Positions 56,837-64,000 of a stretch of DNA of 64,000 nucleotides are shown piece after piece. Both the position numbers and the translations under genes were made by a program. Each line of letters begins with the position of its first letter. Within the stretch, counting starts at the first letter, position 1. Source of the stretch: Psychrobacter frigidicola (GTDB lineage: Bacteria; Pseudomonadota; Gammaproteobacteria; Pseudomonadales; Moraxellaceae); the NCBI RefSeq assembly GCF_007997305.1, contig NZ_VORZ01000001.1:992001-1056000 (forward strand). The letters run 5' to 3'. The notes beneath the pieces are model-generated. The model made no database searches and was not told where the DNA came from. It was given only the letters and a program-made list of their open reading frames with translations.

Positions 56837-58426
56837 TTACATATCTATTAGTGCTCTGTTGATAGCCTGATGCCACTTGGCCAAATGCTGCTCGCGATGG
56901 CTAGACGACATACTCGGCTCAAAAGTACGATCTACTTGCCAAGATTCAGCCATAGTAGTGTCATCATATAGCCCACTTTTTATTCCAGCCAACAATGCTG
57001 CACCTTTAGCTGTAATTTCGGTATCTTTTGGGCGTAATACAGGCACGCCAAGTAAATCTGCCTGAAACTGCATTAGCAAATCATTATTGGCCGCGCCGCC
57101 ATCAACGCGTAGCTCAGTTAGTGGGTGTGGACTGTCTTTTTGCATGGCGATCAGCACGTCATAAGTTTGGTAAGCAATCGCTTCAAGCGCGGCTCGAGCT
57201 ATATGCGCTTTAGTCGTACCACGATTCATACCACTAATACTGGCATTCACGTCTGAGCGCCAATACGGTGCGCCAAGACCGGTAAAAGCTGGTAACAAGA
57301 CCACCTCTTCGCTACTCTCTACTTGCTGTGCTAAAGCTTCAATATCACAGCTTTGCTTAATCATGCCTAGATTATCACGCAGCCACTGTACGATTGCGCC
57401 TGCCATAAAGACACTGCCCTCTAGCGCGTAAGTCACCTCTCGTCCTGCTGTAGAGTTAGGGGTTTGCAGCATGCGCTTGCCAGATTGCACCATACTACCA
57501 ATCGATATATTATCCGCACGATTAGGTGAGGTTGTCCGTTGCCACGCAATAGTCGTTAGGAGCTGATGCTCACTAAGTTTCGGAGTGTTGCCGATATTCA
57601 TCAGCATAAAACAGCCCGTACCATAAGTATTTTTAGCCATACCCGGCTCAAGACACCCTTGCCCAAACAGCGCTGCATGTTGATCGCCTAATACCGCGTG
57701 AATAGGTATTTGTTTAGCGAACAGCCCTTTTTTAGTCTTGCCAAAATCCCCATCAGAAGGCAACACTTTGGGCAATATGGCTTTAGGAATATCAAAGCGC
57801 GCGCACAGCTCATTTGACCATGCCAACTTACGAATATCGTATAACAAGGTGCGCGAAGCATTGGTAATATCGATAACGTGAGCACCACCTGTCAGCTGAT
57901 AAATGAGCCAACTGTCAATGGTACCTACTGCTATCTCACCCTTACTCGCCCGCGCTTTAATCTTAGGATTGTTATCCAACAACCACGCAATTTTACTAGC
58001 GCTAAAATAAGCATCAAGGCGCAGACCGGTAATACGCTGTACTTCATCTGCCATACTATTATTAGGATCATTGTTATCACTTGCGAGCTTTTTACAATAG
58101 TTTGCGGTACGCCTATCCTGCCAAATAATTGCCGGTGCTAACGGTTTTCCCGTTTGCTTATCCCACATAACAATCGATTCTCGCTGATTGGTAATGGCGA
58201 TACTGGTGACATCGGTCGCCAATAATCCTGCTTGATTAATGACATCGTGAGCGCAACTGATTTGCGTTTGCCAAATTTGGCGCGCATCTTGCTCCACGTA
58301 ACCTGCTTTTGGCGTCTGTAAGGTGGTTGGCTTTTGCACCATCTTAATAGGACGGGCATGGTCATCGTATAAAATTGCTCGACTCGATGTGGTTCCTTGA
58401 TCTAAAGCTAAAATATATCCTGCCAT
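56837..58426 (-). CDS. glpK: Glycerol kinase
   Basis: Phosphorylates glycerol with ATP. From the ATG at 58426 (AAGGAA seven bases upstream; the longer frame at 58447 lacks a site) it has 529 residues, typical of GlpK. Motifs: LALDQGTTSSRAILYD (phosphate 1), WQDRRT, VGTIDSWLIYQLTGG, GDQHAALFGQ, GTGCFMLMN and TELRVDGGAANNDLLMQFQADLLGVPV. No glpF or glpD neighbours it, and no glpR is adjacent. It is divergent from tolC with a 346-base gap. Confidence 0.95.
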   Translation of the reverse strand: MAGYILALDQGTTSSRAILYDDHARPIKMVQKPTTLQTPKAGYVEQDARQIWQTQISCAHDVINQAGLLATDVTSIAITNQRESIVMWDKQTGKPLAPAIIWQDRRTANYCKKLASDNNDPNNSMADEVQRITGLRLDAYFSASKIAWLLDNNPKIKARASKGEIAVGTIDSWLIYQLTGGAHVIDITNASRTLLYDIRKLAWSNELCARFDIPKAILPKVLPSDGDFGKTKKGLFAKQIPIHAVLGDQHAALFGQGCLEPGMAKNTYGTGCFMLMNIGNTPKLSEHQLLTTIAWQRTTSPNRADNISIGSMVQSGKRMLQTPNSTAGREVTYALEGSVFMAGAIVQWLRDNLGMIKQSCDIEALAQQVESSEEVVLLPAFTGLGAPYWRSDVNASISGMNRGTTKAHIARAALEAIAYQTYDVLIAMQKDSPHPLTELRVDGGAANNDLLMQFQADLLGVPVLRPKDTEITAKGAALLAGIKSGLYDDTTMAESWQVDRTFEPSMSSSHREQHLAKWHQAINRALIDM

Positions 58427-58772
58427 TACCCATTCCTTTTTTATCACTACTTATTTTAATGCTACTTATTTTATTACTGCTCATTCTGATGCAGTTTATT
58501 TTTATAGCATACACCATCGTTTGCTTATGGTTGTGAAGCCTAATGTACCAAAACAGTGACTTTTAATACTGACAAATATTATATAATCTTGATCAAAAAA
58601 TGTTCAACCGCCTCGCTGTACCGAAGCGCTAACATAACGGACTAATTTATTCAATGCACGATAAGCCATTAATGAGCATTGACCCGTCATGATTGTGGCT
58701 CTAAAGTGTAGGCCTTGTTAGCAATATCGTCTTAGTAATAACACCTTCTCTTTCTAATAGCGTGCTTAATTT
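58427..58772. other. Intergenic region between glpK and the tolC-like gene
   Basis: A divergent promoter region of about 345 bases. No operator or hairpin was convincing. Confidence 0.4.
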
Positions 58773-60419
58773 ATGAAATTTGCTTTGTCGTCTTTGTCTA
58801 CTGCTATGCTTGCAGGCATATTGATAGGTCTGTCTAATCATACACTTGCAAACATTAACAGTGAGGCACAATCCATTGATAAGCAATACAATGAGCTAAC
58901 ACCTATTGCAGCCGTTCAAGCCAATGAAGGCGTTGTCAAGAACACAGCAGTTCAGCAAAAAAACGCGCTTAACCTGAGCACTTTAACCGATCCTATTACG
59001 CATAAACGAATAGACAATAGCTATCCGTTAGAAGTTTCTAGCTTTTTAAGTCTGGAGCAAGCGCAAAATATATTATTGCAAGTCTCGCCCAAACTTGCGG
59101 CCAATCAAGCAGCCATCGCTGCCAGTAACTATCAAACAGATGCGCTTAAAACCATAGACAATCCCTTTGTATTTGCGCAGGTCTCCGCTAGTGCTTATTC
59201 CTTGCAAGCAGATATTGATTTATCGACCCTCAAAAACGGGGTCGTCAACGGTGTTAATAATGCCGGTGCCGATATAGGCGCTAATGTTGGTGCTATTATT
59301 CCACCTACTCCCAATCTACCTAATTTTGGTGAATTGATTGGTGAGCGTATTCCTGACTCTTACAACCTCAAACGTTCAGGCACGCGTACTGGGGCTGGTG
59401 TCGGTGTGGCGTGGCCAGTGTATACTGCAGGGCGTACCACCGCTTTGACTGGATTATCAGATGCGCGTACGCAAGAGGCACTAGCAGACAGCGTATTGGA
59501 TAAAAATGAGCTGTATAACACCTTAATTGAGCGCTACTTCAAAGCGCAATTGGCCATTATTGCCGCTTACTTACGTGAAGATGCCTACGACACTTTGCAA
59601 CAAACCGACCACATGGCAAAACGGCTTTTTGAAGAAGGTTTTATCTCCCGGGTTGAGCGCTTAGAGGCCCAATCAGCGCTGGCTGATGCCAATAGTGAAG
59701 CGGTAAATGCCAATAATGATGCTCGTCTGGCTATGATTGCTTTGCAACGTCTGCTGCGTACTGACTACCCTATTAAACCGACTACCCCATTGTTTCTCTC
59801 TAGCCGCCAGTTGCCTGATGTTACTTATTTTCAAGAATTAGCACTACACCATCATCCAGGTTTGCAGAAAGTTGCCGCTAAGCGCGCGCAAGCTCAACAG
59901 CTGCATGCTTTATCAGATACCGGTTATAAACCGACGGTCATGCTATATGGTTATGGTCAAGTTGAAGAAAAGCCCAGCTGGGTTGCTGGGGTTTCTGCTA
60001 GCTGGAAGCTATGGGGTGGTCTTGATAAAACAGCGACACTGGCATCAAGTACGGCGAAAATTCGCCAAGCTGATTTATCAGAGATAGAACTCAGTGACAA
60101 TCTATTGCTGCTGGTTGAAAAGAACTGGCACGATGTCAACAATGCGCAATCTCGGTATCAGGCTTTGCAAAGCAACGTTGACCTATCGGCTGAGGTATTA
60201 CGCCTGCGCCGTTTGGGTCTGCAAGAAGGCGTTAATACCACCGTTGATGTGGTACAAGCCCAAACCCAAGCGCTCAAAGCGCGTACGGAACAAGCGCAGG
60301 CCGCAAATAATTATGTGCAAGGGCTGGCAGCTTTGATGCAAAGTTGTGGTACGCCGCTGGCATTCAATGCGTATCTTAATGCCGCTGATATTAGGCTGAC
60401 GACTCTCTATGAAGAGTAA
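58773..60419 (+). CDS. TolC-family outer membrane efflux protein
   Basis: A trimeric outer-membrane channel of an export system. The 548-residue protein has a signal peptide (LSTAMLAGILIGLSNHTLA, cleavage near 27), an extra 90-residue region before the first helix and two TolC-type repeats with long coiled-coil helices (LIERYFKAQLAIIAAYLRED and following; LVEKNWHDVNNAQSRYQAL). GVNTTVDVVQAQTQALKARTEQAQA marks the second repeat. It starts the gene set that ends with the HlyD and ABC-2 genes, so it likely forms their outer component. Confidence 0.9.
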   Translation: MKFALSSLSTAMLAGILIGLSNHTLANINSEAQSIDKQYNELTPIAAVQANEGVVKNTAVQQKNALNLSTLTDPITHKRIDNSYPLEVSSFLSLEQAQNILLQVSPKLAANQAAIAASNYQTDALKTIDNPFVFAQVSASAYSLQADIDLSTLKNGVVNGVNNAGADIGANVGAIIPPTPNLPNFGELIGERIPDSYNLKRSGTRTGAGVGVAWPVYTAGRTTALTGLSDARTQEALADSVLDKNELYNTLIERYFKAQLAIIAAYLREDAYDTLQQTDHMAKRLFEEGFISRVERLEAQSALADANSEAVNANNDARLAMIALQRLLRTDYPIKPTTPLFLSSRQLPDVTYFQELALHHHPGLQKVAAKRAQAQQLHALSDTGYKPTVMLYGYGQVEEKPSWVAGVSASWKLWGGLDKTATLASSTAKIRQADLSEIELSDNLLLLVEKNWHDVNNAQSRYQALQSNVDLSAEVLRLRRLGLQEGVNTTVDVVQAQTQALKARTEQAQAANNYVQGLAALMQSCGTPLAFNAYLNAADIRLTTLYEE

Positions 60420-60440
60420 TATAATATAAAAGGTAATATA

Positions 60441-60590
60441 GTGAGTAGTAAATCTATATCAGCGGCATCAGATACACGCTCAATTTTTCTTAAAAGTCCA
60501 AATTATATCTATAACCAGAAGGCTAAGCAGATGAAAGACAAAATTCGTATTATTGCTCTTGATAATTTTATTGGGTGGTCAGCACTATGA
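60441..60590 (+). CDS. Possible small ORF coupled to the YihY gene
   Basis: A frame of 49 codons from GTG 60441, eight bases after AAAGGT, ending TGA at 60588-60590, which overlaps the ATG of the next gene (ATGA). Its C-terminal part reads MKDKIRIIALDNFIGWSAL. It follows the tolC-like stop by 21 bases. Translational coupling is the main support; there is no family match, and it may be only a leader. Confidence 0.35.
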   Translation: MSSKSISAASDTRSIFLKSPNYIYNQKAKQMKDKIRIIALDNFIGWSAL

Positions 60591-61462
60591 ATAGTGCGAA
60601 TATAAAACGTAGCCAACGAGTAAAGTGGCAGCAACTGGTGCTAAGCACATGGCGCGAGACCAATACGTCTAATGTTTGGACACATTGTGCGAGCGTAGGT
60701 TTTTTTGGTTTCTTATCTATTTTTCCAGTAATGGCCGTGTTTGTACTGATTTATGGTCTGGCCTATTCGCCCGCTGAAATGGCAGCACAGATCTCATTTT
60801 TACGTCCATTCGTACCAGTAACGGTGTATGAAATCCTTGATGCACGCTTAAGTGATTTGATCTCTAACACCACAACCCGTCTTACTTTTAGTCTAGTTGT
60901 CTCAACGTCGTTAGCACTTTATGCAGGCTCTAAGGGTATCAAATACCTAATCATACTGATCAACCTTGCTTTTCATATCACTCAAGAGCGAAACTTTATA
61001 CAAGGCACCATCCGGGCGCTGGTCTTAACTTTTGCAGCCTTAGTCGTGTTTATCATCGCGCTGTCATCCATTGCTGCTATTCCATTGGTAGCAGGGTACT
61101 TTCCTTTTCCGCAGATAGTGAAAACTATCGCGCTTTGGAGCAGATGGCCTATCTTGGCTATCATTATATTCGTCAGCTTTTTAGGTCTCTATCGCTTTGC
61201 GCCAAACCGTAAAATGGTACGCTTAAAAGCACTCATACCAGGAGCTGCCTTGGCAACCGTGCTTTGGATTCTATTGTCAGGCCTATTTTCACTCTATGTA
61301 CAAAACTTTAATAACTATAGTGCTGAGTTTGGTGCGCTTTCAGCGGCCGTAGTCATCATGCTGTGGTTGTATTATTCAGCATTTATTGTAGCGCTTGGTG
61401 CTGTTTTTAACTCTGAGATTGCAGAAAGTAATAAGTTTCAAGCGATTCGAGTGTACCCTTAA
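60587..61462 (+). CDS. YihY/BrkB-family inner membrane protein
   Basis: A protein of 291 residues from the ATG at 60587; a GTG four codons upstream (60575) is an alternative. About six membrane helices. Family marks are ASVGFFGFLSIFPVMAVFVLIYGL near the N-terminus (GFxxFLSxFP), YAGSKGIKYLIILINLAFHITQERNFIQG, and PGAALATVLWILLSGLFSLYVQNF, then YSAEFGALSAAVVIMLWLYYSAFIVALGA. This is the former ribonuclease BN family, now regarded as an uncharacterised membrane protein. It sits between the TolC and HlyD genes. Confidence 0.85.
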   Translation: MNSANIKRSQRVKWQQLVLSTWRETNTSNVWTHCASVGFFGFLSIFPVMAVFVLIYGLAYSPAEMAAQISFLRPFVPVTVYEILDARLSDLISNTTTRLTFSLVVSTSLALYAGSKGIKYLIILINLAFHITQERNFIQGTIRALVLTFAALVVFIIALSSIAAIPLVAGYFPFPQIVKTIALWSRWPILAIIIFVSFLGLYRFAPNRKMVRLKALIPGAALATVLWILLSGLFSLYVQNFNNYSAEFGALSAAVVIMLWLYYSAFIVALGAVFNSEIAESNKFQAIRVYP

Positions 61463-61470
61463 CCCGCTTA

Positions 61471-61502
61471 TTAAAGACAGCTCGTTTTAAAGACAGCTCG
61501 TT
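61471..61502 (+). repeat. 16-bp exact tandem duplication
   Basis: TTAAAGACAGCTCGTT occurs twice back to back (61471-61486 and 61487-61502) between the YihY and HlyD genes. This looks like a recent slippage product rather than a functional element. Confidence 0.85.
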
Positions 61503-61558
61503 AAAAAATTGCAATAACCCTTTATTCTCCACTCTACTGTTCTAGGAAGCTTGCTGTT

Positions 61559-62764
61559 ATGTCTGAACCTCACCATGAATCTGATACTGGCTCTGATAAC
61601 GCTAAAAAATTAGACCCATCAGATACTCCTCATAATGAGCAAGCTTCCTTTAAAGCGGATACTAATATTGAAGAAGTCGCTACACCTGCCTACATTCGTA
61701 GCCAAGCAACAGCTAAAAAGTCACCGCTCCTTAAAAAAGTTATTATTGCGCTGGTCGTTATTATCGTGCTGGGGGTCATCGCTTATGGATTATTTAAAAG
61801 TAATGAGCACAACGAGCCAGAAACCATCACTTTGCAAGGGCAAATGCAAATGCAGCAAACCTCTATTGCTGCAAAGGTGCCGGGGCGTATTGCCAAGATT
61901 TTAGTGAGTGAAGGCGATAACGTCACCGCAGGCCAGCAGCTTATTGAGATGGACTCCCCTGAAATTAATGCCAAGATTAATCAGGCAAAAGCGGGCAAAC
62001 AAATGGCGCAGAGTCAATTAGATAAAGCCGAAAATGGTGCACGCCCGCAAGAAATTGCCCAAGCAAAAGCGGCATGGCAAGCCAATAAAGCGGCTTCTGA
62101 CTTGGCAACCAACACTTATGAGCGTATCAATCGCCTGTATGAAGAAGGTTTAATGGCGCGGCAAAAACGCGATGAGGCATTTGCACAATCTTTGGCCACT
62201 CAAGACCAAACTGAGGCGGCACGCTTGCAATATGAGATTGCGATCGAAGGCACGCGCAGTGAGGATAAATCAGCAGCCACTGCCCAAGTCGCACAAGTCG
62301 ATGCGCAGTTAGAGGAAGCCTTAGTCGCTAAAACAGAAGCCAATCTAAAAAGTCCGATTGCCGGTATTGTAGACAGCGTGATTGTCAGTGTTGGTGAAGT
62401 CATTGGCCAAGGCGTGCCGCTATTAACTCTAGTCGATACTAATAATCAATGGGTGGTATTGAATGTTACTGAAACTTATCTAAATCAGTTTGCGATTGGT
62501 AAACAGTTTACTGGCACTATTCCGGCTTTATCGACCGCTGAAAGTCCTTATACTAAACAATTTACTGTCTATGCCACCTCGACCTTGTCGGACTTTGCTA
62601 CGTGGCGACCGACCAATAATGACGACGGTTTTGATGTGCGTACTTTTGAAGTTAAGGCGCGTCCCACTTCTCCTGACTCGCGTGTTCGTTCAGGTATGAG
62701 TGTGATTGTGCGCATCAATCCGCAAGCCTCTCCAGTGCTAGCCAATAATCAGATTCCCGAGTAA
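61559..62764 (+). CDS. HlyD-family membrane fusion protein
   Basis: Periplasmic adaptor of 401 residues. One membrane helix (ALVVIIVLGVIAYGLF, about 65-80) follows a polar leader. Next are the lipoyl half (GRIAKILVSEGDNVTAGQQLIEMDSPE), a long coiled-coil hairpin (about 140-240) and the second lipoyl half (LKSPIAGIVDSVIVSVGEVIGQG), then beta-barrel and C-terminal domains. It links the TolC-like channel and the ABC-2 permease next door (its stop is 3 bases before the permease ATG). AGGA precedes the ATG. Confidence 0.9.
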   Translation: MSEPHHESDTGSDNAKKLDPSDTPHNEQASFKADTNIEEVATPAYIRSQATAKKSPLLKKVIIALVVIIVLGVIAYGLFKSNEHNEPETITLQGQMQMQQTSIAAKVPGRIAKILVSEGDNVTAGQQLIEMDSPEINAKINQAKAGKQMAQSQLDKAENGARPQEIAQAKAAWQANKAASDLATNTYERINRLYEEGLMARQKRDEAFAQSLATQDQTEAARLQYEIAIEGTRSEDKSAATAQVAQVDAQLEEALVAKTEANLKSPIAGIVDSVIVSVGEVIGQGVPLLTLVDTNNQWVVLNVTETYLNQFAIGKQFTGTIPALSTAESPYTKQFTVYATSTLSDFATWRPTNNDDGFDVRTFEVKARPTSPDSRVRSGMSVIVRINPQASPVLANNQIPE

Positions 62765-62767
62765 ACC

Positions 62768-64000
62768 ATGCGTCTGATTCGAGCCTTTGTGCGTAGTGCT
62801 GCCTATGAGCGTCGTTTTTTTAGCAAAAATCCGTGGGATTTGGCGATGGTAGTATGGATTCCGTTGGCGACGGTATTGTTAATTTGGTGGATATTTTCAC
62901 AAACCCAAATTACTGACTTGCCTATTGGCGTGATTGACCAAGACAATGGCCCCGTTGCCAATACGCTAGTACGCTATCTAGAAGCGAGTCCTGACATTAC
63001 GGTCAAGCAGCTTTACTACTCACCAGCCACGGCAAAAGACGCTATTTTACAGCGAGATATTTATGCAGTGGTCATTATTCCACAAGATTTTTCGCGCAAT
63101 ATACTATCTGGTAAACCATCGCCATTAGTACTGCAAGTCAATGCTCAATACGGTACTCATTCCGGTATTATCCAAAAAAGCGTGCAATCCGTCGCTGGTA
63201 CTTTATCGGCTGGCGTTGAGATGCAGCGCTTAGTCAAACAAGGCATGGCTCCCTCACAAGCCGCTATTGCTTACTCACCTATTGGCATTCAACGGGTTAG
63301 CTTATTTAACGCGGCAACCAATTATCAGCAGTTTTTGGCATCGACAGTTATTCCTGCCTTGCTGCATATTTTGGCGATGGTGATTGGTGCCACTACTATT
63401 GGCCGTGAGCTACGAGATAAGCAGCTTGGTCGTTGGTATCGGTTTATTGCTAATGGCAGTCCTATTAACAATAGTCTTGCTAATAATGGCCTTGATAGCA
63501 ATAATCTTGAAAGCAAAAACCCTAATTTAACTTTATCAATAAATGACACTTTAGAAAATCAATTAATCGCGCCTAAACAGGTGAGTATCCTAATGTTGCT
63601 ATCGGGTCTAGCGGGCAAATTTTTTTGGCCAACGCTCGCTTATAGTTTATGGTCCGCACTGGCATTATGGCTGGCAATTGGTCAGCAAGAGATTGCGAGC
63701 GCCTCTATAATGGCCACCTATCTTGGGCTAGTAGTGTTGATGATACTGTCATTTTGGCTGGGTGCAATTTTTACTTTAGGCTCGTTTTCATTACGTACCG
63801 GACTGTCGGCGACCGGCTTTATCTCAGCGCCTTCTTATGCCTTTGCTGGGGTAACTTTTCCTTATATCGCTATCAGTGAAAGTGCCAAGCATTGGTCGGA
63901 TGCCCTACCTTTAACGCATTATCTTAAGTTGCATATTGCCCAATTACAGATGCAAGCACCCGCCGCCATATCACTACCTATTGTTTATGGCTTAGTCATA
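62768..64000 (+). CDS. ABC-2 type transporter permease, YhhJ/YbhR-like (3' end outside window)
   Basis: At least 411 residues, open at the window edge. One N-terminal membrane helix (VVWIPLATVLLIWWIF), then a large periplasmic domain (PIGVIDQDNGPVANTLVRYLEAS, in part), then a multi-helix C-terminal half. This is the ABC-2 permease layout of YhhJ/YbhR exporters that pair with HlyD proteins. A Ser/Asn/Leu-rich insertion (around 230-262) interrupts the cytosolic loop after ELRDKQLGRWYR. No ATPase gene is visible yet; it may lie downstream. The start ATG is 3 bases after the hlyD stop. Confidence 0.88.
   Translation, partial: MRLIRAFVRSAAYERRFFSKNPWDLAMVVWIPLATVLLIWWIFSQTQITDLPIGVIDQDNGPVANTLVRYLEASPDITVKQLYYSPATAKDAILQRDIYAVVIIPQDFSRNILSGKPSPLVLQVNAQYGTHSGIIQKSVQSVAGTLSAGVEMQRLVKQGMAPSQAAIAYSPIGIQRVSLFNAATNYQQFLASTVIPALLHILAMVIGATTIGRELRDKQLGRWYRFIANGSPINNSLANNGLDSNNLESKNPNLTLSINDTLENQLIAPKQVSILMLLSGLAGKFFWPTLAYSLWSALALWLAIGQQEIASASIMATYLGLVVLMILSFWLGAIFTLGSFSLRTGLSATGFISAPSYAFAGVTFPYIAISESAKHWSDALPLTHYLKLHIAQLQMQAPAAISLPIVYGLVI

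Noticed and set aside
1..64000. CRISPR arrays, insertion sequences, prophage
   Set aside because: No repeated spacer structure, transposase, integrase or phage structural gene was seen.

Overview
The window reads as a chromosomal segment of a Gammaproteobacterium of the Moraxellaceae, most likely Psychrobacter. This is inferred from moderate-to-low GC with AT-rich intergenic DNA, a Gram-negative lipid A/KDO block, OmpW, E1p/E2p pyruvate dehydrogenase, the rsmG-parA-parB order, and protein style resembling Psychrobacter/Acinetobacter. No database search was possible. I found no rRNA, tRNA, CRISPR array, insertion sequence, integrase or phage gene. Gene density is high and most coding regions are intact.

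Layout. 1-10.2 kb: the 5' part of an acyl-CoA dehydrogenase, a tandem universal stress protein, an aromatic aminotransferase, glycerate kinase, three sulfur/peroxide genes (periplasmic DsrE-like protein, peroxiredoxin, rhodanese), a D-amino-acid dehydrogenase followed by RidA, an HdeD-like membrane protein and an SMR efflux pump. 10.2-19.2 kb: a UvrD-type helicase, then late cobalamin-assembly genes cobT-cobS and a cobC-like phosphatase with a class III aminotransferase between them, a beta-lactamase-fold hydrolase and a small phosphatase. 19.2-24.5 kb: a fatty-acyl module (MaoC hydratase, two-domain FabG4-like reductase, divergent thiolase); the thiolase has a 214-residue disordered N-terminal extension. 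24.7-33.4 kb: housekeeping genes all on the minus strand (pilZ, holB, kdsB, lpxK, msbA, parB, parA, rsmG). 33.7-38.3 kb: a plus-strand run of Lon-like protease, WYL regulator and TerD-like protein. 38.4-45.4 kb: a voltage-gated K+ channel-like protein, a tail-anchored zinc-ribbon miniprotein, OmpW, and aceF/aceE. 46.5-53.4 kb: a surface-protein locus with a small DUF11-like exported protein, a decayed DUF11-type relic, a 1655-residue DUF11/SdrD-B/beta-barrel protein and an exported orphan. 53.5-58.4 kb: TetR, an endonuclease/exonuclease/phosphatase-family protein, a glycine-zipper protein and glycerol kinase. 58.8-64 kb: a TolC-HlyD-ABC2 permease export set with a YihY-family protein; the permease runs off the window.

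Functional links. DadA oxidises D-amino acids to reactive imines and RidA hydrolyses such imines; the two are adjacent with no visible terminator between them. The MaoC/FabG4/thiolase layout recalls the mycobacterial htdX-fabG4-fadA2 locus. msbA-lpxK-kdsB serves lipid A and KDO. The strongest candidates for under-described biology are the Lon-like/WYL/TerD operon, the thiolase with its charged disordered leader, and the DUF11/beta-barrel surface locus with its stop-interrupted relic gene.

Start codons were re-examined. For dadA, ridA, cobT, the SMR gene, parA, the Lon-like gene, ompW, aceE, the DUF11 gene and glpK I chose an internal start over the longest open frame, usually because of a Shine-Dalgarno sequence or family length.
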